Assembly (NCBI GenBank): GCA_964438515.1
Contig: CAYTLK010000007.1
Coordinates: 1 to 64,000, forward strand
Origin: RGIG3701 sp964438515
Lineage (GTDB): Bacteria; Planctomycetota; Planctomycetia; Pirellulales; Thermoguttaceae
Length of the DNA: 64,000 nucleotides
Direction: 5' to 3'
Position numbers and translations under genes: made by a program. Numbering within the stretch: position 1 is the stretch's first letter; each line of letters opens with the position of its first letter. The notes beneath the pieces are model-generated. The model worked only from the letters and a program-made list of their open reading frames with translations. It had not been told where the DNA came from and did not search any database. This document shows, in pieces, positions 1 to 8,709 of the stretch.

Positions 1-2
1 GT

Positions 3-464
3 TTAAAAGTCACCCTTCCTACGGAGGCTCAGTGGGAGTATGCGTGTCGAGCGGGCACAACGAGTGCATATTCCTTTGGAGATTCCCCCGATCAGCTTTA
101 TCGATACGGTAATTACTGTGAACAGAGTAATACCTCCGATTTAAGCTGGCAGGACAAAGTGCATAATGACGGCAACGACAAAACGGCTCCCGTTAGGAGT
201 TATGCTCCGAATGGATGGGGCTTGTACGACATGCACGGAAACGTTTGGGAATGGTGTTCGGACTGGTATGACAGTGGTTATTACTCCAAGTCGCCAGCGA
301 GCGACCCGACAGGCCCTGACACTGGAACGTACCGGGTGTATCGCGGCGGCAGTTGGGACTACGATGCGCAGAACTGCCGATCGGCACGTCGGGACGCCAA
401 TACGCCGTCGAATCGGGTCAACATTATAGGCTTCCGCCCCGTTTTTTTTCCCCAGTTCCCCTAA
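3..464 (+). CDS. FGE/SUMF1-fold protein, 3' end only
   Basis: The frame is open from the left edge, so the start lies outside the window and about 153 residues remain. The visible part is the C-terminal half of a formylglycine-generating-enzyme (FGE-sulfatase) domain: LPTEAQWEYACRAG near the edge, then GWGLYDMHGNVWEWCSDW, then YRVYRGGSW and CRSARR, closing with GFRPV. In true FGE the catalytic cysteine pair lies just after the GGS motif. Here the corresponding stretch reads WDYDAQN before CRSARR, so the pair appears absent. This is therefore more likely a non-catalytic FGE-fold (C-type-lectin-like) binding or scaffold protein, common in Planctomycetes, than a sulfatase activator. Family membership is clear; the lack of catalysis is inferred by eye alignment. 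Confidence 0.88.
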   Translation, partial: LKVTLPTEAQWEYACRAGTTSAYSFGDSPDQLYRYGNYCEQSNTSDLSWQDKVHNDGNDKTAPVRSYAPNGWGLYDMHGNVWEWCSDWYDSGYYSKSPASDPTGPDTGTYRVYRGGSWDYDAQNCRSARRDANTPSNRVNIIGFRPVFFPQFP

Positions 465-550
465 GCTAAAAGAAATCGTGAAGGAGCGTGAGCGTCTGCG
501 ACGGGGCGAGGCGGGACGCCGCCCCGAAGCAAGACGTGAATGCGACGGAA

Positions 551-640
551 CCCTGGGAGCGCGGGCATCCTGCCCGCATGATTCCTCAACAATACGTTCA
601 TTCATGAAGTTATGCAGGCTGGAAGCCCGCGCTCCCAGGG
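551..640. repeat. REP-like palindromic intergenic element
   Basis: A perfect 16-bp inverted repeat has its left arm at 551-566 (CCCTGGGAGCGCGGGC) and its right arm at 625-640. The left arm continues into an inner short palindrome, GCGGGCATCCTGCCCGC, at 561-577. A second small GC hairpin (GGGGCG ... CGCCCC) lies just upstream around 504-525. The element sits between convergent genes, the FGE-fold gene and the minus-strand oxidoreductase, so it could end transcription from both sides. Motifs like GGAGCGCGGGCATCCTGCCCGC are recurrent extragenic palindromes in Planctomycetes and Verrucomicrobia from general experience. No transposase is next to it. Confidence 0.7.
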
Positions 641-649
641 ATGAATCTG

Positions 650-1960
650 TTACAGGATCCAGCCGTCACGATATTCAGCGGCGATAAGCTCGTTTGCGGC
701 GTCGCAATTCTTCACACGGACCGCGTCCGCATCCCACTCCAGCTTCTGCCCGACCCGGTACGAAACCGTTCCCAAAAGCACCGTTTCCGTCAGACGGCCA
801 GAATATCCAAACTTGCACGTGCAATCTTCCGGCTTGTTGTCGCGAATCGCCTGCAGCCACTCTTTATGATGACCCAACGACGACGGAATCCACGGTTCCG
901 GCGCTTTGAAGTCCGCAAATTTGTCCGCAGGATAGAGTTTGTGCGACCCGTAATCCGCAAATAGAATCCCTTTATCACCCACAAACAGGACGCCGGCGCC
1001 CGGATTGGGGATGTTGTTCTGCGCAAGAATCTCTTTCGGACCGCAGCCCGCTCCGTCGTACCAGGTGAGGGTGCAGGCCGGCAAATCAGCACCGCGAGCC
1101 GCAAAGGTAAAACGCGTGGTGAGGTACATCGGACAGCCTTCCACATTCACAGCGGGTCCGTCGAGAGGTTCCGCAGTCAGACAGTCGCGCAGTTTGAGCG
1201 CCCAGAAGGGAAGGTCCATGTAGTGACACGCCATGTCGCCCATCGTTCCGTTTCCGAAAGCCCACCACTTGCGCCAGGCTGCCGGGAGATACGACGGATG
1301 ATACGGACGGAATTTTGCGGGTCCGACCCACGAATCCCAATCGAGCCATTCCGGAACCGCCGGCGTGTCGGTCGGATTCACGAAATCTGCGGGCTGCCCC
1401 CAGCCTTTTCCGCACCAGACGTGCACGTCGCGAATCGCGCCGACCGCACCGCTTTGAACGAGTTCCACGACGCGCCGATAGTTGTCGCCCGCATGAATTT
1501 GCGTCCCCATCTGCGTGCAGAGCTTCTTTTCCTGAGCAATATCTTCCATTACGCGGCACTCACGCACATCGTGCGCCAGCGGTTTCTCCGTGTAACAGTG
1601 GATTCCCGCGCGCATCGCCATCACACTGGGAGCCGCATGCGTGTGGTCGGGCGTACAAACACACACACCATCAATTTCTTTCACCGTTTCGAACAGCTTG
1701 CGAAAATCGGTAAACTGCTTCGCATTGGGTGTTTTTTCGGCACAACGAGCGAGGTTTCGGCGATCCACGTCACAGATTGCGACGACGTTTTCGCCCCACA
1801 TTTCCGAGAACGAGGCCCAGCCGCGGCCGCAGGGTCCCACAATCGCAATGTTCAGCTTGGAACTGGGAGCCGCATCCTGACTGTACGCAGGAACGATGAC
1901 CGAAGACGCAGCCGCAAGTGCCGTGGTTTGGAGGAAATGACGACGATTTAAATGACTCAT
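650..1960 (-). CDS. Tat-exported Gfo/Idh/MocA family oxidoreductase
   Basis: A 436-residue protein with a twin-arginine signal at its start (NRRHFLQTTALAAASS followed by a small-residue cleavage region), so it should be exported folded with its cofactor. The Rossmann domain follows, with IAIVGPCGRG as the dinucleotide loop (a variant of GxGxxG) and VAICDVD at the end of the second strand. EKPLAHDVRE is the conserved EKP motif near residue 130. The C-terminal half is the alpha/beta substrate domain. The family uses NAD(P) to oxidise or epimerise sugars and related polyols, but the substrate cannot be read from the sequence. Planctomycetes encode many Tat-exported paralogues. The ATG at 1960 is preceded by AAAGGA, and a promoter is visible upstream. 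Confidence 0.92.
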   Translation of the reverse strand: MSHLNRRHFLQTTALAAASSVIVPAYSQDAAPSSKLNIAIVGPCGRGWASFSEMWGENVVAICDVDRRNLARCAEKTPNAKQFTDFRKLFETVKEIDGVCVCTPDHTHAAPSVMAMRAGIHCYTEKPLAHDVRECRVMEDIAQEKKLCTQMGTQIHAGDNYRRVVELVQSGAVGAIRDVHVWCGKGWGQPADFVNPTDTPAVPEWLDWDSWVGPAKFRPYHPSYLPAAWRKWWAFGNGTMGDMACHYMDLPFWALKLRDCLTAEPLDGPAVNVEGCPMYLTTRFTFAARGADLPACTLTWYDGAGCGPKEILAQNNIPNPGAGVLFVGDKGILFADYGSHKLYPADKFADFKAPEPWIPSSLGHHKEWLQAIRDNKPEDCTCKFGYSGRLTETVLLGTVSYRVGQKLEWDADAVRVKNCDAANELIAAEYRDGWIL

Positions 1961-2415
1961 GGGATTCCTTTCAGAATTCAGTTTTTGGGAGGATGGTGGG
2001 AAAACAATCTTGCGCGGCCTGAAAACGCCAAAACGGGGGGTTCAGGTCCGTGATTCTTTCAATATAACGAATGCGCACGAAAAAGTAAAGGAGGTACAGA
2101 GAAAAATCGTGAAAAATCGTGAAAATTTTCAAAAATTTGCGAAAATCCGATCGGAATATGGGTTAAATGTATAGAATAAGCAGAATGGGTGTTGTGAGAA
2201 AAAGGTTTGGAACACAAAGAATGGCGGGATTGGGAGTGTTAAAACAAAAAATTTTCAAAAAAATGGAAAAAAAGTTGCGAGAAAGCGGGAAAAGAGGTTT
2301 TCTTTTTCTCGTGTTTGGTGTATGATATACAAATGTTATGGATTTGATTTCAAATCAGAAGGAAAACCAAAATTTCAAAGCGTCCCGCACAGGATGAATA
2401 TCCGAGGAGTTGAAT
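1961..2415. other. Divergent intergenic region, AT-rich
   Basis: This 455-bp gap separates the divergent oxidoreductase and DUF1598 genes. It contains the minus-strand promoter described separately, a short direct repeat (GAAAAATCGT twice near 2100-2120), and A-rich tracts. Towards the plus-strand gene there is a GTATGATATAC sequence near 2320 that might serve as a -10 region, but no convincing -35 box. No coding sequence is supported. Confidence 0.5.
2061..2089 (-). promoter_or_regulatory. Sigma70-like promoter for the exported oxidoreductase
   Basis: Read on the minus strand, TTTACT (2089-2084) and TATATT (2066-2061) are separated by exactly 17 nt. The -10 box is about 100 nt upstream of the ATG at 1960. 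Confidence 0.55.
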
Positions 2416-3744
2416 ATGCTTCGTCATCGTTTCACATTATTGACATTAATTTCAGTTTGGGTTTTGAGCGGCTCTTTCGCATTCGCAGCAACAACGAATA
2501 CGAACAACTCGGCTGTGGGCGGTGTTCTGATTGATGCCGAAGGACGGCTCGCACAGGCGAGTGTGGACGACCTTGCAGAGGTTCAGCGCGACGCATTGGA
2601 CTCGCTGGCGCCCATTTCCAAATCCTTGAATCAAACCGCGACGCGGAAAATTTCGCTGAAAAAGCTGAACGATGAAATCGTAAAAAGCCTCGCAACAGGT
2701 GAAAAGATTCCGGATGCGGTACGTTTTCTCGGCGGCCTCACCGCGATTGAATACGTTTTGATTTACCCGGAAGAAAAAGACGTGGTTCTGGTTGGACCGG
2801 CAGAAGGCTGGACGGTCGGACCGCAGGGCGTCATCGTGGGAAAAGAATCGAAAAAACCCGTGATTTTGCTCGATGACCTCGTGACGGCCATTCAGTCGGC
2901 GACTGGCTCCACACGAAGTGTTTTCTCCGTTTCGATCGACCCCACAAAAGAAGGACTCGCTAAAATGACGTCCTACGCCTCCTCGGTGAATCCTTCGACG
3001 GCTCCCAAAGTCGTGGCGGCTGGAATGGAAGACGCGCTCGGATTGCAGACGGTGACGCTTCAGGGCGTCGATCCCGCCTCCCACTTCGCGTACGTGATGG
3101 CGGCGGCTGATTTTCGTATGAAACAGATTTCCATGGGCGTCACGAAGTCGCCCGTCCGCACACTTCCTTCGTTCGTCAGCATGATGAAAACTCCGGCCGC
3201 AAACGGTGCGCTTCCCCGTTGGTGGCTCGCCCCGAATTACGACGCAATCACACGCGACGAAGCGGGTCTCACGTGGGTCATTAAGGGCGCGAAAGTCGTG
3301 ACGATGACCGACACCGACTTCTTCGACGGAAACAAAGTGGTCCGCAAGGGCGCCGACGCAGTCGATGTGTTCGGAAAATGGGCCGACAAAATGACGGAAA
3401 ATTACGAAGCACTGAGCGTTGCGGAACCCATTTTCGGTCAGCTGCGAAACTGCATGGACTGCGCGCTTGTAGCGGCGATCATCGCTGAAAATGATGTGCT
3501 TTCCAAAGTCGATCATTCGTTCGGCGAAATGCTGACGAGCAAAGATGTTTGCACGCGTTACGATTTCGTACCGGCCCACGTCCCCAGCACGTCGGTCGTT
3601 GCGCGTCGCGGCGGCGCTTTCATGTTCGTAACGGGCGGCGTCTCCATCAATCCGTGGGAAACGGTGAAAGCCTCAACTTCCGCAAACCTCGACAGTGTGC
3701 GTGAAAAAGGTCTCGTAACGAGTTCGAAGTGGTACCAGAACTGA
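2416..3744 (+). CDS. Exported DUF1598-like protein
   Basis: A 442-residue protein with an N-terminal signal peptide (MLRHRF, a hydrophobic run LLTLISVWVLSGSFAFA, then ATTNT). After it comes GGVLIDAEG, and a central block containing IEYVLIYPEEKDVVLVGPAEGW and PVILLDDLVTAIQ. I recognise these as typical of the planctomycete-specific DUF1598 family, whose function is unknown. The start was set at the ATG at 2416, because GAGGAG lies 7 nt upstream; an in-frame TTG at 2410 would overlap that site. The C-terminal half shows a conserved-looking NCMDCALVAAIIAEN stretch but no enzymatic motif I can name. It is followed directly by a structured repeat element. Confidence 0.8.
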   Translation: MLRHRFTLLTLISVWVLSGSFAFAATTNTNNSAVGGVLIDAEGRLAQASVDDLAEVQRDALDSLAPISKSLNQTATRKISLKKLNDEIVKSLATGEKIPDAVRFLGGLTAIEYVLIYPEEKDVVLVGPAEGWTVGPQGVIVGKESKKPVILLDDLVTAIQSATGSTRSVFSVSIDPTKEGLAKMTSYASSVNPSTAPKVVAAGMEDALGLQTVTLQGVDPASHFAYVMAAADFRMKQISMGVTKSPVRTLPSFVSMMKTPAANGALPRWWLAPNYDAITRDEAGLTWVIKGAKVVTMTDTDFFDGNKVVRKGADAVDVFGKWADKMTENYEALSVAEPIFGQLRNCMDCALVAAIIAENDVLSKVDHSFGEMLTSKDVCTRYDFVPAHVPSTSVVARRGGAFMFVTGGVSINPWETVKASTSANLDSVREKGLVTSSKWYQN

Positions 3745-3754
3745 ATTCTGAAAA

Positions 3755-3960
3755 CAATATCAAAAAGTTTTTGACCCGGTGCGGCCGTGAGCGAGTCACT
3801 GGGGGAAAAACAACATTCAAAATGTTTTTTCCCCGCGACCGACACGACAGAACGGGAGCGTTTTGTTTCCTCCCGTAAGGGTGGAAACACCGCCACGGTG
3901 CAAAAAGCCCCTTAAAACACAACGTTTATTGCATGTTTTTTGTACATAAATATTTTTTAC
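3755..3960 (+). repeat. Structured intergenic element, copy 1
   Basis: About 200 bp, roughly 80% identical by eye to 42529-42730. It opens with AATATCAAAAAGTTTTTG. A long hairpin follows (3801-3812 with 3823-3834, 12 bp including one G.T, 10-nt loop ACATTCAAAA), then a second hairpin (ACGGGAG 3852-3858 with CTCCCGT 3870-3876), then GGGTGGAAACACCGCCACGG. The element begins 11 nt after the stop of the DUF1598 gene, so it may form its 3' end. It contains no ORF or transposase. Confidence 0.75.
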
Positions 3961-4017
3961 AGACACTTCCTTGAGAGAGAGCAATACGACGCGTCCATTT
4001 TTACTCGCGTTTGAACC

Positions 4018-4980
4018 ATGAATATTGATTTCCCGCTGTTTTTTAAGGCTCTTGCGATTTTTCTTGGAGGAATGACCGCAAGTTTCTTTTTCAGCGGTAC
4101 GGAAATTGGTTTCTATCGGATTTCGAGGATCAAACTGATTCTCGATTCGCTGAGAGGGTGTCGTCGTTCCCGCTTTTTACTGTGGCTCACGAATCACACA
4201 CCGATTTTCATCTCGACGATTCTTTTGGGAAACAATCTCGCGAATAATTTTGTGTCCCTTGGAGCTGTACTTCTGTTTCAGGTTCTTTTTCCGAATCATT
4301 CGGTGGAACTCCTTTCAACGGTCATCGCGACTCCCATCGTCTTTATTTACGGCGAGCTGCTTCCCAAAAGCATTTTTTTACACGCACCAACGCGGCTCAT
4401 GAAGCGTTCAGCGCCGATTTTTTGGATTTTGATTCCGCTTTTTTTGCCTTTGAGCCTTCTTTTGAGTTTTCTCAGCATGCTTCTCGCGCGGATATTAGGG
4501 GAAAAATCGCGTCATTACTCGCTTCAAATGACGGATACTGAGCTGAAACACATTTTGGGAGAGGGCGAAAACGTCGGAATCCTTCAAAAAACGCAGCAAA
4601 CGATCGTCGAAGAAATCTTTCGGCTTCAATCTGCGTCGCTCGCGCAGCGCAGCGTTCCGTTACAAGAATTTCCGTTCATTCATGAAAAAATGACGCGCGA
4701 AGAAATGATTCGAACCGCCAGAAAAGCGCATGCGAGCTGGATTCTGACGCAAAATGAACCCCGTGCGTCGAAAAAGTTTCAGCCGGACGGTTTTTATTAC
4801 TTCAGCGACCTGATTCTGACGTCCAAAGACGATCCGCTGACGCCGCGAAGCATTTTGACGCTTCCGATTTCCACCTCCGTTTCGGACGCGTTCGGTCTGA
4901 TGCTGACGCACGATGTTCCGTTTGCGCTCCTCACGACCTCCAAAGGCGTTCCGACGGGGATTTTGCGCCGCGAACGTTAG
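4018..4980 (+). CDS. CNNM/DUF21-family membrane protein (HlyC/CorC-like)
   Basis: A 320-residue protein with an N-terminal membrane domain of about 190 residues. The first helix has the DUF21 hallmark SFFFSGTEIGFYRISRIKL. Later come STILLGNNLANN and PIVFIYGELLPKSIF, matching the conserved LGNN..N and GE..PK motifs of the family, followed by two more hydrophobic helices. The family is linked to magnesium and other divalent cation transport or homeostasis. The C-terminal 130 residues occupy the place of the CBS pair but look shortened and divergent, and the CorC_HlyC domain is missing. No partner gene is adjacent; a bidirectional terminator separates it from the convergent PEP-CTERM gene. Confidence 0.87.
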   Translation: MNIDFPLFFKALAIFLGGMTASFFFSGTEIGFYRISRIKLILDSLRGCRRSRFLLWLTNHTPIFISTILLGNNLANNFVSLGAVLLFQVLFPNHSVELLSTVIATPIVFIYGELLPKSIFLHAPTRLMKRSAPIFWILIPLFLPLSLLLSFLSMLLARILGEKSRHYSLQMTDTELKHILGEGENVGILQKTQQTIVEEIFRLQSASLAQRSVPLQEFPFIHEKMTREEMIRTARKAHASWILTQNEPRASKKFQPDGFYYFSDLILTSKDDPLTPRSILTLPISTSVSDAFGLMLTHDVPFALLTTSKGVPTGILRRER

Positions 4981-5102
4981 TGAAAACTTTGTGAGGGCGA
5001 GGTGTTTACCGGGTGTTCGTTTTGTGTTCCATTTGCTTGAAAACGAGTCCGGACTCGAGAGGAGCGTTTCGAATGCAGAAATTTTATCAAGGATTCCTAT
5101 AC

Positions 5103-5146
5103 AAAAAACGGGACAACGTCTGAAAACCGTCGCCCCGTTTTTTTTC
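5103..5146. terminator. Bidirectional hairpin terminator
   Basis: AAAAAACGGGACAACG pairs with CGTCGCCCCGTTTTTT (14 of 16 positions complementary) around a short loop. A-tract and T-tract flank the stem, so it can work in both directions. It lies between the plus-strand DUF21 gene (ends 4980) and the minus-strand PEP-CTERM gene (ends 5185). A separate 14-bp perfect palindrome, CGAGTCCGGACTCG, lies at 5045-5058. Confidence 0.75.
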
Positions 5147-5184
5147 GGACGCTACACAGCTTGGAACATTAAAAGGTTCTGATT

Positions 5185-8100
5185 TTACCGCAACAACATG
5201 AATCCTTTTCTGCGAAAACGAAGGCGCGAAAGCCCCAAAAGCCCCAGTAAAAACAGAATGTACGCCGAAGGTTCCGGAAGCGAATCGTTCGTCCCAAACG
5301 TAATGTAAAGCATATTCGCATCCGACTTTAACTGACCGATATAATCGGAATTTAGAATACTGAACCTAAATCCTTCCCAGAATTCGTCCGGAAGCAAGGT
5401 CCCGGATGTATTTTCGAATAATGCCACGGAAATGGTTGGGTCGGTAAACGTCAGACCATCCAAATTGAATACCAAGTTTGAATTTTGTGCCGTTTGGTCT
5501 CCGCTAAATTTGATGAATGCGGCGGTGTCCGCAGGCGTCCAGTCCGTGAGATTCACATTCAGCGTCGAATCCACGATGGATAAATCGCCGTCGATCGTCA
5601 TTCCGCCGGCCGTTTTCGAGAGTGCGTACGTTGCGTTTTCGATCGACAGACCTCCGACGGTGTTTGCGGAACTTTTCACATTGAAGGCCCCATTTTTCAG
5701 CGTCAGCGCTCCCGCTCCGGAAAATGTGCCGTTAAAAACGACTCCATCGATGTTGGACGCGTTGAATGAAACGTTCTGATTCAAAACCATGTTTCCGTCG
5801 AAAGTGACGAAGGTTGAAGCGTGAAGCGCCGACCCCGCCAGGAATCCGTCGGCATCGAAATTCATCTGCTTAAAGGAATCGTTTGCGTTTCCATCGGCGT
5901 TGAAACCTGTGACGGAAGCTCCGAAACCGGTTCCCGTCGGCATTCCGTACTGCTCGCTCGTCGGTCCAGCACCTCCGCTGCCATTGTAAACGCGCAAATC
6001 AAGAGCGTACAAATGCCCCTCTAGAAAATTGTACGAACCTTTCGCGAAAGCATCCCACTGGATGTGATTGATGACGACACTTGAAAGCGAGTCGTCGGTC
6101 AGGTCAGTGACTTTCAGGTAGGCGGCATCGTCGTATGCTTTTCCGAAATACATCGTAAAGTCTTCGTTCGTCGAGAGGGTTGAGGAGAGATAAACTCTCG
6201 TCGTCGTTTCACCTGGTGAGGTTCCTGTGTAGGACGCAGTGGAGGTGCGCGTGAGAGAATCCGGGATTGTGGACGTCTGCATGTTCGTCGCGACGATTGT
6301 GCCGAGCTGCCAGGGACTCGCAACCAATTCCGAGGAGGAAAAGTCGAAATTCACGTCCGTTTCCTGTTCAAACGTGATTGTACCCGTTCCGAACGGTTTG
6401 ATGCTTGCGATGCTGAGCGTCGGAACATTCACGGTGGTTGTTCCGGTATACGTGTTGGAGCCTCCGACCGAGAATTTCGCGCCGTCGCCTGTTCCGTTGA
6501 GGACGAGATTGCTTCCGTTTCCGGAAATGTTTCCCGTGAGGTTCATACTGCCGCCAGCACCTGCGTCAAAAGTGAGGGTTTTTCCGTCTGCGATTTGGAT
6601 GTTGGAAGCGACGGAAACGTTTTGCGGGGAAACAGCTTTGATGGTGGAAATACCCGCCAGAAGTCCGTCCGTAATCGTCAGCGCCTGATAGTCTGCAATA
6701 AACGTCTCCAGTGTGGAGTTTGCGCCGCTTTTCACGCCGATTCCGAGTGCGTTTGTGGAATAATTGGGTCCAACGCCTCCGCCGCCCTGTCCGCCGCGGA
6801 CTTCAAAAATGTAGCGGCCCGCATTGAGTGTCGTTTCCGCAACAAAAACGTCATTCCACGAAGAAGTATCGCCGCCGTTATATAAGATGGTTCCAGTGTC
6901 TGCACTCGTACCTAAAGTACTCTGAATCAGAACCTGCCGCGTTCCGAGCGTTCCGTCTTCATTCACGGGCGTGACCCACACGACGCCTTGGTCGTCGAAG
7001 TTCTTCATGAAGGAAAGCTGCGTCGTTTCGGTCACTTCGAACAGTCCCGCAAACGACATGGTGGTGCTGTTCGGAAAGACGCTGTCATCATTTTTCGCAT
7101 TCAGTTCATTTGTGTCGGCCTTGTACACAGTGATATTTTTTGGATTCGTGAAATCGATACCCGAAAGGACGGTTTTTCCCCACAAAGCCGGCGCATTCGA
7201 AATCGTTGTATCGTTCTGAATCACCATCGTACCAGCATCCAAGGCGTCTGTGATGAGGATATTTCCACCTGCAAAATCAAGCGTTCCGGCTCCATGCGTA
7301 CTCAGAAAGTGCGATCCGTTGGCGATCTTCAGCGTCGTGTTTTTTTCGAGCGTCATGTCGGCAGAAACGGTTCCTGATGCAACGGTGAGCGTCGAAGCGC
7401 CGTCCGTCGAGGTTTTTAACGTCCCTTTCCCAGAAAGATTGGCGACCGTTTGATTAAATCCGTTTAAATTCAAAATACTTCCGCCGTACGCGCCGCCCAT
7501 TTCAAGTGTCGTGCCTGTTGGGATGAAATTATCGCCGTCGATTCGGAGTGTCGCGGTTGCCGAAGCGTTGGCCCATGCGTTCGTCAGCGTTCCAATAACG
7601 GTTTTTCCCGTGTACGTTTTTGCAGAACCAGAGAAAATCACCGATCCGCCGTCGTACGGAACGTTTATCGACCCAGAGCCGGAGACTGCGCCGCTGAAAT
7701 TCATGGTGGACGCGCCCTGCATTCGGAGGTTGATTGCGCCGGAAATGGTCACATCGTTGCTGAACGAATACGTTCGTCCGTTCTGTGCGTTGAAAGTGAC
7801 GCCGTTGAGAGAAATCGCTCCGCTTCCGAACATGTCGACCGCTTCATCGTTCGACGTTGCGAGGAGTCCGAAAGTTCCGCCCGTGACGTTCGTTCCGCCG
7901 GTATAATACTGTCTGGAATAAAGATTCCGCGTAGATGTGCCGGTCATCACGACCTGAATGTCGCTGTTCGTGCCGTCGGAATTCCCGATGCGAGCGTGAT
8001 AGGATGAGCCGCCGGTGAGCGTCAAAACGGCCTGCGCGGCTCCCGTATTAATAATAGCAGACGTCGTATCATACGTCGTAACGGAATCTGCTGTTACACT

Positions 8101-8418
8101 TCCCGCACTGATTGTTGTAACAGAAAGACTGTTGCTGTTCAAATCAATGTTGGAACTCGTGAACGAGAGTGCGCCGGTGAATCCTGTGAAATCTGCACTG
8201 GAAACAAACTGAAGGGTTCCGAATGTGGAAGCATCGTTCAGTACGGCGTCCGTCGTGGAAATGGTGAGCGTTCCGGTTCCCGTGATTCCATCGCAGGAGG
8301 TTGTTTCCCCGGAAACAAGTGCGATCGGTGTATCCGTTGGAACCGTTGCGGAAAATCCAATGTTTGAACACGTCAGCAACAGTCCCAGCCCCAGTGTGAA
8401 TAATGTACATTTCTTCAT
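5185..8418 (-). CDS. Large secreted PEP-CTERM protein with autotransporter-type beta repeats
   Basis: A 1077-residue protein starting with a signal peptide (MKKCTLFTLGLGLLLTCSN). The body is Gly/Ser/Thr/Asn-rich and made of beta-helix-like repeats such as LTFDAGAGGSMNLTGNISGNG and GTTTVNVPTLSI, including STYTGTTTV-type units, the pattern of the autotransporter-associated beta-strand repeat (PATR). The C-terminus is a PEP-CTERM sorting signal: LPEPSAYILFLLGLLGLSRL and then a basic RFRRK tail. In the known system exosortase cleaves after the PEP motif and the protein is released to the surface. Its role is probably adhesion or matrix. The start was placed at 8418 rather than the in-frame ATG at 8436 because AAAGAGG sits 6-7 nt before 8418, inside the longer version. 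Confidence 0.88.
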   Translation of the reverse strand: MKKCTLFTLGLGLLLTCSNIGFSATVPTDTPIALVSGETTSCDGITGTGTLTISTTDAVLNDASTFGTLQFVSSADFTGFTGALSFTSSNIDLNSNSLSVTTISAGSVTADSVTTYDTTSAIINTGAAQAVLTLTGGSSYHARIGNSDGTNSDIQVVMTGTSTRNLYSRQYYTGGTNVTGGTFGLLATSNDEAVDMFGSGAISLNGVTFNAQNGRTYSFSNDVTISGAINLRMQGASTMNFSGAVSGSGSINVPYDGGSVIFSGSAKTYTGKTVIGTLTNAWANASATATLRIDGDNFIPTGTTLEMGGAYGGSILNLNGFNQTVANLSGKGTLKTSTDGASTLTVASGTVSADMTLEKNTTLKIANGSHFLSTHGAGTLDFAGGNILITDALDAGTMVIQNDTTISNAPALWGKTVLSGIDFTNPKNITVYKADTNELNAKNDDSVFPNSTTMSFAGLFEVTETTQLSFMKNFDDQGVVWVTPVNEDGTLGTRQVLIQSTLGTSADTGTILYNGGDTSSWNDVFVAETTLNAGRYIFEVRGGQGGGGVGPNYSTNALGIGVKSGANSTLETFIADYQALTITDGLLAGISTIKAVSPQNVSVASNIQIADGKTLTFDAGAGGSMNLTGNISGNGSNLVLNGTGDGAKFSVGGSNTYTGTTTVNVPTLSIASIKPFGTGTITFEQETDVNFDFSSSELVASPWQLGTIVATNMQTSTIPDSLTRTSTASYTGTSPGETTTRVYLSSTLSTNEDFTMYFGKAYDDAAYLKVTDLTDDSLSSVVINHIQWDAFAKGSYNFLEGHLYALDLRVYNGSGGAGPTSEQYGMPTGTGFGASVTGFNADGNANDSFKQMNFDADGFLAGSALHASTFVTFDGNMVLNQNVSFNASNIDGVVFNGTFSGAGALTLKNGAFNVKSSANTVGGLSIENATYALSKTAGGMTIDGDLSIVDSTLNVNLTDWTPADTAAFIKFSGDQTAQNSNLVFNLDGLTFTDPTISVALFENTSGTLLPDEFWEGFRFSILNSDYIGQLKSDANMLYITFGTNDSLPEPSAYILFLLGLLGLSRLRFRRKGFMLLR

Positions 8419-8456
8419 AAAAAAACCTCTTTCCATATTTCTACTTATATCTTTCT

Positions 8457-8484
8457 ATAATACACCGAGTTTGAGAAAAAGCAA
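8457..8484 (-). promoter_or_regulatory. Probable promoter of the PEP-CTERM gene
   Basis: On the minus strand TTGCTT (8484-8479) and TATTAT (8462-8457) are 16 nt apart, about 40 nt upstream of the chosen start at 8418. The same TTGCTT-16-TAT(A/T)AT-like layout is seen before the BatA gene at 25891-25918. Confidence 0.5.
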
Positions 8485-8490
8485 GCAAAA

Positions 8491-8520
8491 AATGGGAAAA
8501 AATGGGAAAAAATGGGAAAA
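8491..8520. repeat. 10-bp tandem repeat, three units
   Basis: AATGGGAAAA occurs three times exactly in tandem, inside a strongly purine-rich stretch (8475-8560) between the divergent PEP-CTERM and purF genes. It carries no coding potential. Confidence 0.8.
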
Positions 8521-8617
8521 AACTAAAAAAATGAGAAAAAATGAAAAAGATTGAAAATGAATCAGAAATTCATCAAAAAAATACCAAAAGGGGTTCGAGA
8601 AAATCCAGTGGTGGGGG

Positions 8618-8646
8618 TTTACAAATATCCAAATGTGAGGTATAAT
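8618..8646 (+). promoter_or_regulatory. Sigma70-like promoter of purF
   Basis: TTTACA (8618-8623), a 17-nt spacer, then a perfect TATAAT (8641-8646). The predicted transcript would start about 55 nt before the purF ATG at 8710. I saw no purine riboswitch in this short leader. Confidence 0.7.
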
Positions 8647-8709
8647 AGTAAAACGATTTGGCGTTTCAGCCATTCCCCAGAAAAACATACAAACATAAAG
8701 AAGGCTTAT

